In this document: positions 30,935-40,929 of the stretch, piece after piece
Position numbering within the stretch: the stretch's first letter is position 1
Layout of the letters: every line of letters begins with the position of its first letter
Assembly (NCBI RefSeq): GCF_022952855.1
Contig: NZ_JALJDX010000202.1
Span: 1 to 64,000 of the forward strand
Length of the DNA: 64,000 nucleotides
Source of the DNA: Pseudomonas sp. RGM2987
Lineage (GTDB): Bacteria; Pseudomonadota; Gammaproteobacteria; Pseudomonadales; Pseudomonadaceae
Direction: 5' to 3'
Notes under the pieces: model-generated
Told to the model about the DNA's origin: nothing
Database searches by the model: none
The model's input: only the letters and a program-made list of their open reading frames with translations
Translations under genes and position numbers: made by a program

Positions 30935-32010
30935 AAGGCTAGATCCTCAGGTGTGAATGTCATCTTGAACGAACGATAGGGAGCAAAGTCGCTCGGTTTC
31001 ATTCCTTGCATTTCCGTCAATCGTCCAATGTTCTTGACCGCTGCGACCGCCGAAGCATCGAACGGGCCGTCACCGCTGGACTTGGCCACGCTGACCGAGG
31101 TAACCGTACCGTCGGGCAACATGCCGATTTGCAATACTACCGTCATGCCTTTGCGTGCCGAAGGTGGACGAGCCCAGCCTTCTGCCGCTCGGGCGCGAAT
31201 CAGATCATCGTAACTGCCGGCGACTTCATCGCCCTGCTCGTCCGCCAATGCCTGCTGACGCTCCGGCTTGTCGGAAAGCAGGTCTGCCAGGGCCTGGGCC
31301 TTTTTGTCTTCGGCAGATTTACGCGCTGCGTCCTGGGCCTTTTTCTTGGCGGCGTCGGCGGCGGCTTTCTTCTTCGCGTCTTCGGCGACTTTCTTCTTCG
31401 CCTCGTCAGCTTCAGCTTTCTTCTTGGCGTCTTCGGCCGCTTTCTTCTTCGCGTCCTCGACAATCTTTTTCTTCGCTTCTTCAGCGGCCGCTTTCTTGGC
31501 CTCTTCTTCAGCGGCTTTCTTGGCTTCTTCCTCGGCTTTCTTCTTGGCTATATCAGCCAATTGTTTCTCTTCTGCCTTTTTCGCCTCGGCGGCTTTCTTC
31601 GCGTCGTCGGCTTTCTTGGCTTCGTCAGCCTTTTTCGCCTCGTCCGCTTTTTTCGCCTCATCGGCCTTCTTGGCTTCTTCGGCCTTTTGAGCAGCTTCCT
31701 CTTTCTTTTGTTCCGCGGCCTTTATCGCTTCCTGCTCGACCTTTTTCTGCTCCATCTGCTCGACTTCGGTCTGCCGTGCGGCGGACTTCTTGGCCTCACC
31801 GGCCAGCTTCTGGTTGGTCTGGGTCGTGGCCTGGCTTTTGGACTTGAGCTGGTACAACGTCGCCTGCACGATCGGTTTGGCCGGCGGCAACTCAGGCGTC
31901 ATGGCAAAACTGACGAACAGCATGCCGAACACCAGCACATGCAGGCCGATTGCCAGGACGCTGGGCCAGAAGTAGCTTTCCGACGCAGAGGGCTCTCGCT
32001 GTTGCTGCAT
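30931..32010 (-). CDS. tolA: Tol-Pal system protein TolA
   Basis: An inner-membrane protein spanning the periplasm that couples the TolQR motor to TolB/Pal. The 359 residues have one membrane span (about 12-37), a long Ala/Lys/Glu helix (about 60-250, with repeats such as [15 protein letters not shown]), and a compact C-terminal domain. The repeats make long artefactual frames on the other strand. The number of repeats may vary between strains. It overlaps tolR by one base and tolB by four. Confidence 0.97.
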   Translation of the reverse strand: MQQQREPSASESYFWPSVLAIGLHVLVFGMLFVSFAMTPELPPAKPIVQATLYQLKSKSQATTQTNQKLAGEAKKSAARQTEVEQMEQKKVEQEAIKAAEQKKEEAAQKAEEAKKADEAKKADEAKKADEAKKADDAKKAAEAKKAEEKQLADIAKKKAEEEAKKAAEEEAKKAAAEEAKKKIVEDAKKKAAEDAKKKAEADEAKKKVAEDAKKKAAADAAKKKAQDAARKSAEDKKAQALADLLSDKPERQQALADEQGDEVAGSYDDLIRARAAEGWARPPSARKGMTVVLQIGMLPDGTVTSVSVAKSSGDGPFDASAVAAVKNIGRLTEMQGMKPSDFAPYRSFKMTFTPEDLAL

Positions 32011-32471
32011 CAGGGGGCCTCGGTGATCAAGCCAACATTACCGACCCCGGCTTTCTGCAGACCGCCCATCGCGCCCATCACGGCGCCGTAGTCGACGGTC
32101 TTGTCGCCGCGAATGAACACCTGGGTACGCTTGCCGGCGTCGTTGCCGACACGAATGATCTTGGTCACCGCATCGGTCATCTGCGGCAAGGTCATGGCCC
32201 GGTCCTGCTGCTTCTCGGTGTCGACTTCACTGCCAAGGTTCCAGTAATAGGTCTTGTCAGCCTTGATCGAAATGGTCAGGACCTGGGTGTTGTTGTCCTG
32301 CGGCAAGGCTTCGCTGGAAACCTTGGGCAGATCGACCTTCACGCCCTGATTGAGCATCGGCGCGGTCACCATGAAGATGACCAGCAGCACCAGCATCACG
32401 TCGATGTAGGGCACCACGTTCATCTCGGCAACCGGCTTGCGCTTGTTTCGGGCTCGAGCGATTAAAGCCAT
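32010..32471 (-). CDS. tolR: Tol-Pal system protein TolR
   Basis: A 153-residue ExbD/TolR protein with one N-terminal membrane span (VVPYIDVMLVLLVIFMVTAP, with the conserved Asp of the proton path) and a periplasmic domain. It works with TolQ to use the proton gradient. It starts 14 bases after tolQ and overlaps tolA by one base. Confidence 0.97.
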   Translation of the reverse strand: MALIARARNKRKPVAEMNVVPYIDVMLVLLVIFMVTAPMLNQGVKVDLPKVSSEALPQDNNTQVLTISIKADKTYYWNLGSEVDTEKQQDRAMTLPQMTDAVTKIIRVGNDAGKRTQVFIRGDKTVDYGAVMGAMGGLQKAGVGNVGLITEAP

Positions 32472-32485
32472 CGGGAAATACCTGC

Positions 32486-33181
32486 TTATTCTTCGCTGGT
32501 GTGCACTTTACGGTGCAGGATCGCCTGGAATTCATCGGCGAAGGTGTAGTAACGGCCGATCAGCGTTTCGCTGCGAGCGGCGAAGCGGTTGTAGGCGATG
32601 ACGGCCGGGATGGCCGCGAACAGGCCGATGGCGGTGGCGACCAGCGCCTCGGCGATGCCCGGGGCCACGGTGGCCAGGGTCGCCTGCTGGGCGGAGGCCA
32701 GGCCACGGAAGGAGTTCATGATCCCCCATACGGTACCGAACAGGCCGATGTACGGGCTGACCGAACCGACGGTGGCCAGGAACGGCAGGCTCTGCTCGAG
32801 CTTTTCTTCCTCGCGGGAGATCGCCACGCGCATGGCACGGGCCACGCCTTCCATCACCGCTTCGGGGTCGACGCCCGGCTGCTGGCGCAAACGAGAGAAT
32901 TCCTTGAAGCCGGCGCGGAAAATCTGCTCGACGCCTGAGTCCGGATCCGGGTTGCTGCCAGCCTGGCGGTAGAGTTTGGACAGGTCGATACCCGACCAGA
33001 AGCGCTCTTCAAAGCTCTCCAGGGCACGGCGACCGGCGCGCAGCAGGTTGCTGCGCTGAAAAATCATGATCCATGAGGTCACCGATGCGGCTACCAGGGT
33101 CAGCATTACCAGTTGCACCACGACGCTGGCATTGCTGACCAGGCTCCACATGGAGGTATGGTCGACGACGTTAGCTTCCAC
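32486..33181 (-). CDS. tolQ: Tol-Pal system protein TolQ
   Basis: A three-span inner-membrane protein of the MotA/TolQ/ExbB family, 231 residues. The conserved segment [14 protein letters not shown] and the C-terminal [17 protein letters not shown] span are typical. It forms the pentameric part of the motor with TolR. The start lies inside the end of ybgC (11-base overlap). Confidence 0.97.
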   Translation of the reverse strand: MEANVVDHTSMWSLVSNASVVVQLVMLTLVAASVTSWIMIFQRSNLLRAGRRALESFEERFWSGIDLSKLYRQAGSNPDPDSGVEQIFRAGFKEFSRLRQQPGVDPEAVMEGVARAMRVAISREEEKLEQSLPFLATVGSVSPYIGLFGTVWGIMNSFRGLASAQQATLATVAPGIAEALVATAIGLFAAIPAVIAYNRFAARSETLIGRYYTFADEFQAILHRKVHTSEE

Positions 33182-33638
33182 GCTTTATCTCCTGCTCTGA
33201 GTGTGTACCCGCGCCGCTCACGCCGGCAAAGGCCGCACGTAGAGCTTCGGGAATGGCCCGGGGTTTCAAACTATGGGTGCGCACACAGGCCACCAAAAAC
33301 TGCCCTTCGCAGAGCAGCACATTATCCGCAGCCCGCCTGACCTGCTGCTTGAAGCGCAGGCTGACGCGGTTCAATTCGATGACATCGGCACTTACCACCA
33401 GTTCGTCGTCCAGTCGCGCCGGCGCGTGGTAGCGCGCTTCGCTGGAATGCACGACGAATAACAGGTCCTCCCCTGCCAGCGCGGATTGGGCAAAACCCAG
33501 TTCCCGCAGCCGTTCGGTTCGAGCCCGTTCCATAAACTTGAGGTAATTGACGTAGTAAACGATGCCGCCGGCATCGGTGTCCTCGTAATAAACGCGACAG
33601 CGATGTGCGAACGACTCCAGCCCGTTTTGCGCGCGCAT
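33171..33638 (-). CDS. ybgC: Tol-Pal-associated acyl-CoA thioesterase YbgC
   Basis: A 155-residue hotdog-fold thioesterase with the 4-hydroxybenzoyl-CoA thioesterase signature ([20 protein letters not shown], catalytic Asp included). It cleaves short-chain acyl-CoA and is conserved as the first gene of the tol operon; its link to the Tol machine is not understood. It overlaps tolQ and lies 128 bases after ruvB. Confidence 0.95.
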   Translation of the reverse strand: MRAQNGLESFAHRCRVYYEDTDAGGIVYYVNYLKFMERARTERLRELGFAQSALAGEDLLFVVHSSEARYHAPARLDDELVVSADVIELNRVSLRFKQQVRRAADNVLLCEGQFLVACVRTHSLKPRAIPEALRAAFAGVSGAGTHSEQEIKRGS

Positions 33639-33766
33639 ACTCTAGTGCTTACTCCTCAGGTTGCCAATCGGCCAGGCAACTGTTTTTTTCATTCTCGAAC
33701 CCATTGACGCTCCAGGCGTGGTCTGGGACAGCACCAACCGGAAAAAAGTCGTCGTAAATGACTCGC

Positions 33767-34828
33767 TCAATCGTCCACGGCATCGAGGAACTCGTCTACC
33801 ACTGGCATCTCACCCATTCGTGTCGGGATGTTTAAGCCAAAATGCAGGTAAGCATGGCGGGTCACCACGCGCCCGCGAGGTGTGCGCATGATGTAGCCCT
33901 GCTGGATCAGGTACGGTTCCAGCACGTCTTCAATGGTGTGACGCTCTTCACTGATGGCCGCCGCCAGGCTGTCCACGCCCACCGGGCCACCGTCGAATTT
34001 CTCGATCATGGTCAACAGCAGGCGCCGGTCCTGGTGGTCGAAACCGCGTTCGTCGATGTCCAGCAGGTTCAGCGCCAGGTCGGCAATCGGCTTGGTGATG
34101 TGGCCCTTGGCCCGGACTTCGGCAAAGTCGCGAACCCTGCGCAACAACCGGTTGGCGATCCGCGGCGTGCCCCGGGCCCGACGAGCTACCTCATAGGCAC
34201 CGTCCGGATCCAGTGGCAAGCCAAGGATGCCGGCCGAACGACTGACAATCGTCGCCAGGTCGGCGTTGCTGTAGAACTCCAGGCGTTGGACGATACCGAA
34301 ACGGTCGCGCAGCGGGTTGGTCAGCATGCCAGCACGAGTGGTCGCGCCCACCAGTGTAAAAGGTGGCAGGTCCAGCTTGATGGAGCGCGCCGCCGGCCCT
34401 TCGCCGATCATGATGTCGAGCTGGAAATCTTCCATGGCCGGATACAGCACTTCCTCGACGATGGGCGACAACCGGTGGATCTCGTCGATGAACAGCACGT
34501 CGTGGGGTTCAAGGTTGGTCAGCAACGCCGCCAGGTCGCCCGGCCGCTCGAGGACGGGCCCCGAGGTGCTTTTGATCGACACCCCCATTTCCTGGGCGAT
34601 GATGTTCGCCAGGGTGGTCTTGCCCAGGCCCGGCGGGCCGAAGATCAGGGTGTGGTCCAGCGATTCGCTGCGTCCACGGGCCGCCTGGATGAACAGCTCC
34701 ATCTGCTCGCGCACGGTCGGCTGGCCGATGTAGTCCGCCAGGCTGACGGGACGAATCGCCCGGTCCTGGACTTCCTCGCGGTCACGGGGCGCGCCCGTGG
34801 CGGCGATCAGACGGTCTGCTTCAATCAC
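33767..34828 (-). CDS. ruvB: Holliday junction branch migration helicase RuvB
   Basis: An AAA+ motor that drives branch migration with RuvA. The 353 residues show Walker [10 protein letters not shown], Walker [11 protein letters not shown] and the C-terminal winged-helix domain. The start codon is GTG, immediately after the ruvA stop, indicating coupled translation. No LexA-like box is visible upstream of ruvA. Confidence 0.97.
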   Translation of the reverse strand: MIEADRLIAATGAPRDREEVQDRAIRPVSLADYIGQPTVREQMELFIQAARGRSESLDHTLIFGPPGLGKTTLANIIAQEMGVSIKSTSGPVLERPGDLAALLTNLEPHDVLFIDEIHRLSPIVEEVLYPAMEDFQLDIMIGEGPAARSIKLDLPPFTLVGATTRAGMLTNPLRDRFGIVQRLEFYSNADLATIVSRSAGILGLPLDPDGAYEVARRARGTPRIANRLLRRVRDFAEVRAKGHITKPIADLALNLLDIDERGFDHQDRRLLLTMIEKFDGGPVGVDSLAAAISEERHTIEDVLEPYLIQQGYIMRTPRGRVVTRHAYLHFGLNIPTRMGEMPVVDEFLDAVDD

Positions 34829-35437
34829 TTAAATCATTCCCTTCAGGGCACGACGAATCATGTCTTCAGTGCTCAAGCCTTTTTCCTTGATGGCGGAGAT
34901 CGCCTTGCTGGCCTCCTGGGGCTTGTAGCCCAGGGAGATCAGCGCGGTCACCGCGTCGTTCTCGGCGCTGGCCGCAGGCACCGGCGCGTCCGGCTGGTTC
35001 GGCACCAGCGCGAACATCGCCGGCACCGCTTCCCAGGCCTTGAAACGATCCTTGAGTTCGACCAGCAGGCGCTCGGCGGTTTTCTTGCCCACGCCCGGTA
35101 CCTTGGTCAGCGCCGAGGTGTCCTGGGACTGCACGCAACGCACCAGTTCGTCGACCTCCAGGCTCGACATCAAGGCCAGGGCCAGTTTCGGCCCCACCCC
35201 ATTGAGACGGATCAACTCACGAAAAAAGTCTCGCTCACGCTTGCCGACGAAACCATAGAGTAACTGCGCATCCTCGCGTACGACCAAATGGGTATGCAGC
35301 GTCAGCGGCTCGCCGACCGACGGCAAGCGATACAGCGTGGTCATGGGCACTTCCAGCTCATAGCCCAGCCCGTTTACATCCAGAATCAGGTGCGGCGGCT
35401 GTTTCTCAGCCAGGGTGCCGCGCAAGCGTCCAATCAC
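34829..35437 (-). CDS. ruvA: Holliday junction branch migration protein RuvA
   Basis: A tetrameric junction-binding protein, 202 residues, with the N-terminal OB domain ([13 protein letters not shown]), helix-hairpin-helix motifs ([17 protein letters not shown] and [16 protein letters not shown]) and the C-terminal domain III that contacts RuvB. It is abutted by ruvB. A 116-base gap separates it from ruvC. Confidence 0.97.
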   Translation of the reverse strand: MIGRLRGTLAEKQPPHLILDVNGLGYELEVPMTTLYRLPSVGEPLTLHTHLVVREDAQLLYGFVGKRERDFFRELIRLNGVGPKLALALMSSLEVDELVRCVQSQDTSALTKVPGVGKKTAERLLVELKDRFKAWEAVPAMFALVPNQPDAPVPAASAENDAVTALISLGYKPQEASKAISAIKEKGLSTEDMIRRALKGMI

Positions 35438-35553
35438 GTTTCAGATCCTTGGGGGTTGGCCAACCACTGGCTGGCGAGTAGCAGCCCGGGCATAAAAGGC
35501 CGACGACACAGGCGCAGAATTGCTCGGGCTCGTGAATAATTGCGCTGATGCTA

Positions 35554-36078
35554 TCAGAGACGCAGGCGCCCGCCACGACTGCGTGCGGTTCCCAAGCCAT
35601 GAGGCAACAGGCTGGAACGGGTATGGGCATGGCAAATGGCAATGGCCAGGGCGTCAGAGGCATCGATCTGCGGCTTGCTGACCAGTTTCAGCAGATGCAT
35701 CACCATCATTTGCACCTGCTCCTTGTTCGCCGCCCCCGTTCCCACCACGGCCTGCTTGACCTGGGTCGCGGTGTACTCGGCGATTTCCAGGCTTTCCTCG
35801 GCGCCGGCCACGATGGCCGCCCCCCGGGCCTGCCCCAGTTTCAAGGCAGAATCGGCGTTGCGCGCCATGAAGACTTTTTCAATGCCCATGGTCACCGGGC
35901 CGTAGGTCTGGATGACTTCGCGCACGCCGCGATAAACAATCTGCAGGCGCTCGTGCAATTCACCGGCGCCGGTGCGGATACAGCCGGACGCGACGTACAC
36001 GCAGCCGCGCCCGGTATCACGAACCACGCCATAGCCGGTGATGCGCGAACCGGGGTCGATACCAAGGATTAGAGTCAT
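35554..36078 (-). CDS. ruvC: Crossover junction endodeoxyribonuclease RuvC
   Basis: A Holliday junction resolvase, 174 residues. The first catalytic Asp (Asp8, ILGIDPGSR) and the acidic residues near MGIEKVFM and [12 protein letters not shown] are in place. It is the first ruv gene and lies downstream of yebC, separated by a REP pair. Confidence 0.97.
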   Translation of the reverse strand: MTLILGIDPGSRITGYGVVRDTGRGCVYVASGCIRTGAGELHERLQIVYRGVREVIQTYGPVTMGIEKVFMARNADSALKLGQARGAAIVAGAEESLEIAEYTATQVKQAVVGTGAANKEQVQMMVMHLLKLVSKPQIDASDALAIAICHAHTRSSLLPHGLGTARSRGGRLRL

Positions 36079-36144
36079 AGCGCCTGCGAAGAGTAATGCG
36101 GGTACAAGAGAATACAGTTCATCAAAGGCTTACAGTGAATATCC

Positions 36145-36255
36145 GTGGCGAGGGAGCTTGCTCCCGCTGGGCTGCGCAGCAGACCCTGTTTTGTGAGCGC
36201 TTCGCGCTCAAACGGGAGCAAGCTCCCTCGCCACAAGCAAGCTCCCTCGCCACAA
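36145..36255. repeat. REP inverted pair with a 19-base tandem duplication
   Basis: A GAGGGAGCTTGCTCCC-family pair lies between ruvC and yebC. The right arm end (GCAAGCTCCCTCGCCACAA) is repeated exactly, at 36218-36236 and 36237-36255, giving one and a half extra REP ends. Confidence 0.93.
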
Positions 36256-36293
36256 TGATTTCAAACAACCTTAAGTGAGCGGTATCAAGCCTG

Positions 36294-37040
36294 TCACCCA
36301 AGCTGTTCAGCCACCGACTCCGGAATATCGGCATTGGAATAAACGTTCTGCACGTCGTCCAGGTCCTCCAGCATATCGATCAGCTTGAGCACCTTCTCGG
36401 CGCCTTCAAGGTCCAGTTCGGCGCTGGTGGTCGGCTGCATCACGATTTCCGCGTCGGCGGGCTTGAAACCAGCCGCCTCCAGGGCGTTGCGCACGGCATA
36501 GAAGCTGGCGAACGAAGTGAACACCTCGAACGAGCCGTCTTCATGGCTGACCACGTCGTCAGCGTCGGCTTCCAGGGCGGCTTCGGTCAGGGCGTCTTCA
36601 TCGAGGCCCGGGGCGAAGCTGATCTGCCCCTTGCGCTCGAACAGGTAGGCCACCGAGCCGTCGGTGCCCAGGTTGCCACCGCATTTGCTGAACGCGTGAC
36701 GCACGGCAGCGGCCGTGCGGTTGCGGTTGTCGGTCATGCATTCGACCATCACCGCCACGCCACCCGGGCCATAACCTTCGTAGGTCAGTTCTTCAACGTT
36801 ATCCGCCTCGGTCGCACCGGCGCCACGGGCGATGGCCCGGTCGATGATGTCGCGGCTCATGTTCGCGCCCAGCGCCTTGTCCAGGGCCAGGCGCAGGCGC
36901 GGGTTGGAACCCGGGTCGCCGCCACCCTGGCGGGCCGCGACCGTCAGCTCACGGATCCACTTGGTGAAGATCTTGCCTCTCTTGGCATCCTGACGTTCTT
37001 TGCGGTGCTTGATGTTCGCCCACTTGGAATGACCTGCCAT
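36294..37040 (-). CDS. yebC: YebC/PmpR family regulator or translation factor
   Basis: A 248-residue protein beginning [14 protein letters not shown], which fixes the start at 37040. The family has been described as DNA-binding regulators (PmpR represses the quinolone signal system in P. aeruginosa) and as translation factors acting at proline-rich stalls. The order aspS-yebC-ruvC is conserved in gamma-proteobacteria. A terminator lies between aspS and yebC, so yebC has its own promoter or depends on read-through. Confidence 0.95.
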   Translation of the reverse strand: MAGHSKWANIKHRKERQDAKRGKIFTKWIRELTVAARQGGGDPGSNPRLRLALDKALGANMSRDIIDRAIARGAGATEADNVEELTYEGYGPGGVAVMVECMTDNRNRTAAAVRHAFSKCGGNLGTDGSVAYLFERKGQISFAPGLDEDALTEAALEADADDVVSHEDGSFEVFTSFASFYAVRNALEAAGFKPADAEIVMQPTTSAELDLEGAEKVLKLIDMLEDLDDVQNVYSNADIPESVAEQLG

Positions 37041-37121
37041 AACTCGCTCCGGTTTTTCTTTGAAACATTGCCCGCCCTGCGCTCGCGCGGTGGCAGGCAA
37101 GCAGAAATATCGACACCAACG

Positions 37122-37149
37122 AAAAGGCGCATCCGAAGATGCGCCTTCA
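37122..37149 (-). terminator. Terminator after aspS
   Basis: On the minus strand GGCGCATC-TTCG-GATGCGCC-TTTTC is a strong UUCG-capped hairpin 11 bases after aspS. It separates aspS from yebC. Confidence 0.93.
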
Positions 37150-37159
37150 GGTGTCAGCC

Positions 37160-38935
37160 TTACTCAGCCTTTGGCTGTTCACGCAGGCGGATGTGCAGCT
37201 CGCGCAGCGCCTTGGCGTCCACTTCGCCCGGAGCCTGGGTCATGACATCGGCCGCGCTCTGGGTTTTCGGGAACGCGATCACTTCACGGATCGATTGGGC
37301 GCCGGTCATCAGCATCACCAGGCGGTCCAGGCCGAAGGCCAGGCCACCGTGGGGCGGAGCACCGAACTTCAGGGCGTCCAGCAGGAAGCCGAATTTCTCT
37401 TCCTGCTCCGCTTCTTCGATGCCCAACAGGCGGAACACGGCCTGTTGCATTTCCTTGCGGTGGATACGGATCGAACCGCCACCCAGCTCGGTACCGTTCA
37501 GGACCATGTCGTAGGCGCGGGACAAAGCGGTCGCCGGGTTGGCTTCCAGCTCCTCAGGCGAGCACTTCGGCGCGGTGAACGGGTGGTGCAGCGCGGAGAA
37601 GCTGCCGTCGTCGTTTTCTTCGAACATCGGGAAGTCGACAACCCACATCGGTGCCCACTCGCAGGTCAGCAGCTTCAGGTCGTGACCGAGCTTGATGCGC
37701 AGCGCGCCCAGGGCTTCGCTGACGATCTTGGCCTTGTCGGCGCCGAAGAACACGATGTCACCATCGACCGCACCGACGCGATCGAGGATCACGTTGAGGT
37801 TGGCTTCAGGAATGTTCTTCACGATCGGTGATTGCAGGCCATCGATGCCCGCGGCGCGCTCGTTGACCTTGATGTACGCCAGGCCCTTGGCACCGTAGAT
37901 GCCGACGAACTTGGTGTAGTCGTCGATCTGCTTGCGCGGCATGCTGGCCCCGCCTGGAACACGCAGGGCGGCGATACGGCATTTCGGGTCGTTGGCCGGA
38001 CCGCTGAAGACCTTGAACTCGACGTCCTTGAGCTGGTCGGCCACGTCCACCAGTTCCAGCGGGTTACGCAGGTCCGGCTTGTCGGAACCGTAGCGACGCA
38101 TGGCCTCCTCGAAGGTCATGTGCGGGAATTCGCCGAATTCCAGACCCAGCACTTCCTTGAACAGGTTGCGGATCATGCCTTCGGTCAGGCCCATGATGTC
38201 TTTTTCATCGAGGAAGCTGGTTTCGATGTCGATCTGAGTGAACTCAGGCTGACGGTCGGCACGCAGGTCTTCATCGCGGAAGCACTTGGCGATCTGGTAG
38301 TAGCGGTCGAAGCCAGCCACCATCAGCAGTTGCTTGAACAGCTGTGGCGATTGCGGCAGGGCGAAGAAGCTGCCGGGGTGGGTGCGGCTCGGCACCAGGT
38401 AATCGCGAGCACCTTCCGGGGTGGCACGGGTCAGGATCGGCGTCTCGACGTCGAGGAAGCCGTTCTCGTCCAGGTAGCGACGGATGCTGGTGGTCATGCG
38501 CGAACGCAGGCGCAGCTTCTCGGCCATTTCCGGACGGCGCAGGTCGATGAAGCGATAGCGTAGGCGGGTTTCTTCGCCCACGTCGGAATATTCGTTGAGC
38601 GGGAACGGCGGGGTTTCCGCTTCGTTGAGCACTTCCAGCTCATAGCCCAGCACTTCGATCATGCCGGACGCCATGTTGGCATTGCCGGCACCGGCCGGAC
38701 GCAGGCGCACCTTGCCGGTGATCTTGACCACGTATTCGCTGCGCACGCGGTCGGCGGTGGCGAAGGTTTCAGCGCGGTCCGGATCGAATACCACCTGGGC
38801 CAGGCCTTCACGATCACGGATGTCGAGGAAAATCACCCCGCCATGGTCACGGCGACGATGGACCCATCCGCAAAGAGTAACTTCCTGACCTTCCAGGCTT
38901 TCGTTCAGTTGGCCGCAATAATGGCTGCGCATCAT
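37160..38935 (-). CDS. aspS: Aspartyl-tRNA synthetase
   Basis: A class II synthetase of 591 residues, bacterial type with the inserted GAD domain. The N-terminal OB fold ([20 protein letters not shown]), motif 2 ([19 protein letters not shown]) and motif 3 ([13 protein letters not shown]) are seen. The Pseudomonas enzyme is known to be non-discriminating, charging both tRNA-Asp and tRNA-Asn; that is family knowledge, not shown here. First of the minus-strand run aspS-yebC-ruvCAB-tol. Confidence 0.98.
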   Translation of the reverse strand: MMRSHYCGQLNESLEGQEVTLCGWVHRRRDHGGVIFLDIRDREGLAQVVFDPDRAETFATADRVRSEYVVKITGKVRLRPAGAGNANMASGMIEVLGYELEVLNEAETPPFPLNEYSDVGEETRLRYRFIDLRRPEMAEKLRLRSRMTTSIRRYLDENGFLDVETPILTRATPEGARDYLVPSRTHPGSFFALPQSPQLFKQLLMVAGFDRYYQIAKCFRDEDLRADRQPEFTQIDIETSFLDEKDIMGLTEGMIRNLFKEVLGLEFGEFPHMTFEEAMRRYGSDKPDLRNPLELVDVADQLKDVEFKVFSGPANDPKCRIAALRVPGGASMPRKQIDDYTKFVGIYGAKGLAYIKVNERAAGIDGLQSPIVKNIPEANLNVILDRVGAVDGDIVFFGADKAKIVSEALGALRIKLGHDLKLLTCEWAPMWVVDFPMFEENDDGSFSALHHPFTAPKCSPEELEANPATALSRAYDMVLNGTELGGGSIRIHRKEMQQAVFRLLGIEEAEQEEKFGFLLDALKFGAPPHGGLAFGLDRLVMLMTGAQSIREVIAFPKTQSAADVMTQAPGEVDAKALRELHIRLREQPKAE

Positions 38936-39010
38936 GGTAGTGGTTTCACTTCTCGTAATTCGACATTCGGTTGGAGGCCCTGCCCGTGCAAGAACTCGCG
39001 CGTATTCAAC

Positions 39011-39232
39011 TCAGTCAGCTTTGTCGCCACCGGCCAGGTTTTTCTTGGCGCCGGTCTTGAAATCGGTTTCGTACCAGCCTGTGCCGCCGAGGCGGAAACC
39101 AGGCATGGAGAGCATTTTCTTCAGTTCCGGCGCCTGGCAGGCAGGGCAGTCGACCAGCTTTGCGTCGCTGATCTTTTGAATGACTTCCATCTGATGACCA
39201 CAGGAAGCACATTGATAGTCGTACATCGGCAT
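39011..39232 (-). CDS. FmdB-type zinc-ribbon protein
   Basis: A 73-residue protein with two CxxC knuckles (YQCASCGH and DCPACQAPE) and the family start MPMYDYQC. The function is unknown; homologues are near fmd genes or aspS. It lies 75 bases upstream of aspS on the same strand and may be co-transcribed. Confidence 0.92.
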   Translation of the reverse strand: MPMYDYQCASCGHQMEVIQKISDAKLVDCPACQAPELKKMLSMPGFRLGGTGWYETDFKTGAKKNLAGGDKAD

Positions 39233-39377
39233 GGGGTTGTCTCGGCGATCAGGTTACACGCGCAAGGGCTGGGCCTTGCGACAAAGGGCGAGATTATAGC
39301 CATTAAATGCGGCCTGTGCAGCCGTAAGACCGCACAGGCCGCACCGTCGGGTTCCGGGCATCACCAGGCTTGCGCGG

Positions 39378-39722
39378 TCAATGACGACCGGGGACTTGTA
39401 TCCCGGTCTCCTTCAAGCCGTGCACCACGCAGACCACTCGCACCAAGCCGCTGAAATTGCGTACCCCACCATGTCGCAGATGCACCTCCCGGTCCACATG
39501 GGACAGCAAGGTGCTGATGGAACAGCGGTTGAGCCGGGCCATGTCGCCGAGGATATCCCAATACACCTGCTCCAGCCGCAGGCAGGTGGCGAACCCATTC
39601 AGACGAATGGACCGGGCCCAGGGCCGGGCCAACTGCATATCGAACCCCCGGACGAACGGGTCGACACTGATGGATTGAAAGCGCCCCCGCACGCCTTCCC
39701 CGGGATCTTTTCCTTGAATCAT
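39378..39722 (-). CDS. Ribbon-helix-helix domain protein
   Basis: The 114-residue form from ATG 39722 (MIQGKDPGEGVRGRFQ) is preferred; a longer frame to 39770 is possible. The sequence RSIRLNGFATCLRLEQVYWDILGDMARLNRCSI, read in two halves, fits the RHH_4-type DNA-binding fold (strand then two helices), followed by SGLVRVVCVVHGL. It may be a small regulator; the target is unknown. It lies 145 bases upstream of the zinc-ribbon gene and 213 bases downstream of a REP pair. Confidence 0.8.
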   Translation of the reverse strand: MIQGKDPGEGVRGRFQSISVDPFVRGFDMQLARPWARSIRLNGFATCLRLEQVYWDILGDMARLNRCSISTLLSHVDREVHLRHGGVRNFSGLVRVVCVVHGLKETGIQVPGRH

Positions 39723-39916
39723 ACCGTTGACACTCCTTTGCCATACGAGCCTGCGGGTTGGAACAACCAACCCGTGGCCCTATGGAAGCGCAACGGCAGC
39801 GCCAGTTCCAGATGACTTTATGACCATCGACGTAGGACAAGCCAACAGCAGGCAGGCGACGAGTTACACGGTCCTACACCCAACGTGCAGGCAATATCGT
39901 TGCCCCAGGTAATCCC

Positions 39917-40038
39917 GTGGCGAGGGAGCTTGCTCCCGTTCGGCTGCGCAGCAGCCGTAAGACCTGTGTCTGACAGGGTTTGGGGCTGCTACGCCCGAGG
40001 CGTCGGACCGTCCCAGCGGGAGCAAGCTCCCTCGCCAC
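39917..40038. repeat. REP inverted pair (REPIN), GAGGGAGCTTGCTCCC family
   Basis: An inverted pair lies 20 bases after dps. The left copy has one change (CTCCCGTTCGG). The spacer includes ACGCCCGAGGCGTCGGACCGTC, shared with the pair at 3589 in reverse order. The remaining part of the 335-base gap between the RHH gene and dps (39723-39916) should hold the RHH promoter; nothing else was seen. Confidence 0.92.
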
Positions 40039-40057
40039 AGGGCATAGCGGGTGCCCC

Positions 40058-40531
40058 TTACTGGTTTTCCAACAGCGAGCGCAGCATCCACGCGGTCTTT
40101 TCATGCACCTGCATGCGCTGGGTCAACAGGTCGGCGGTAGGCTCGTCGCTGACTTTGTCCAATAACGGAAAGATGCCGCGGGCGGTACGCGTCACGGCCT
40201 CCTGGCCTTCGACCAGCTGTCGGATCATGTCTTCGGCGTTCGGCACACCCTCCTCTTCCTTGATGGAAGACAAGCGTGCATACACCGAATACGCACCAGG
40301 AGCAGGAAAGCCCAGGGCCCGGATTCGCTCGGCGATCGAATCCACCGCCAGTGCCAGTTCGTTGTATTGCTCCTCGAACATCAGGTGCAAGGTGCGAAAC
40401 ATCGGCCCGGTGACGTTCCAATGGAAATTATGGGTCTTGAGGTACAGCACATAGGTGTCCGACAGCAGGCGCGAAAGCCCGTCGACGATGGACTTGCGGT
40501 CTTCTTCACTGATTCCGATATCAATGGCCAT
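40058..40531 (-). CDS. dps: Dps family ferritin-like DNA protection protein
   Basis: A 157-residue Dps-like protein. The ferroxidase region is visible ([19 protein letters not shown], then EEQYNEL and the Asp of VDSIAERI). It should form a 12-subunit shell that stores iron and protects DNA from peroxide. It matches PA0962 by position (near aspS and the cold-shock gene). It is divergent from the membrane cold-shock-domain gene across a 398-base gap. Confidence 0.95.
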   Translation of the reverse strand: MAIDIGISEEDRKSIVDGLSRLLSDTYVLYLKTHNFHWNVTGPMFRTLHLMFEEQYNELALAVDSIAERIRALGFPAPGAYSVYARLSSIKEEEGVPNAEDMIRQLVEGQEAVTRTARGIFPLLDKVSDEPTADLLTQRMQVHEKTAWMLRSLLENQ

Positions 40532-40929
40532 GGTGGGTTGATCTCCTGATGGTGATGAATTCGACAGCGACCGTTCACTCTAGTGGATATGGCCGCCTGC
40601 AGCCTGCGACAGATCGTCAGCCCTCCTGAACCGACAAGGCAGGGCGCCAGCGGTTCCGATACTCAGTGGGAATTCAACGCGCTTTGCCTGGCACCTTCAA
40701 GCGCATGCCGGTGCTTTTCCAGCCGACGAACAGCGCGGTACGTGCCCTCAACGAGTTTGAGAAGGCCAGGGCTTTACTGTTAAATAGGCAGTGTGTCGCT
40801 ACGCCTATTCTGCCGGGCATGGCGCATAGGCTGATTCGGGTACGTGTCCACCGCCTCTTAATTGTTCCGAAGCGAACCGCCCCCGACCAGCTCTTCCTTG
40901 TGATCTGTCTTAACCGTGAGCCAATCAAA
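40532..40929. other. Divergent control region of dps and the cold-shock-domain gene
   Basis: 398 bases without a convincing gene. The right half holds AATAGGC (40783-40789), GCCTATT (40803-40809) and ATAGGC (40826-40831). The middle element can pair with either neighbour, giving two mutually exclusive hairpins. Promoters for both genes must lie here, but no clear -35/-10 was assigned. Confidence 0.5.

Noticed and set aside
31268..31690. A repetitive Ala/Phe/Ser-rich plus-strand frame
   Set aside because: It is the complement of the Lys/Ala/Glu repeats of TolA.
35438..35553. A LexA (SOS) box before ruvA
   Set aside because: No CTGT-N8-ACAG type palindrome was found in the gap.
40532..40929. 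A sigma-54 promoter near TGGCACCTTCAAGC
   Set aside because: The GG to GC separation is nine bases, not the required ten.
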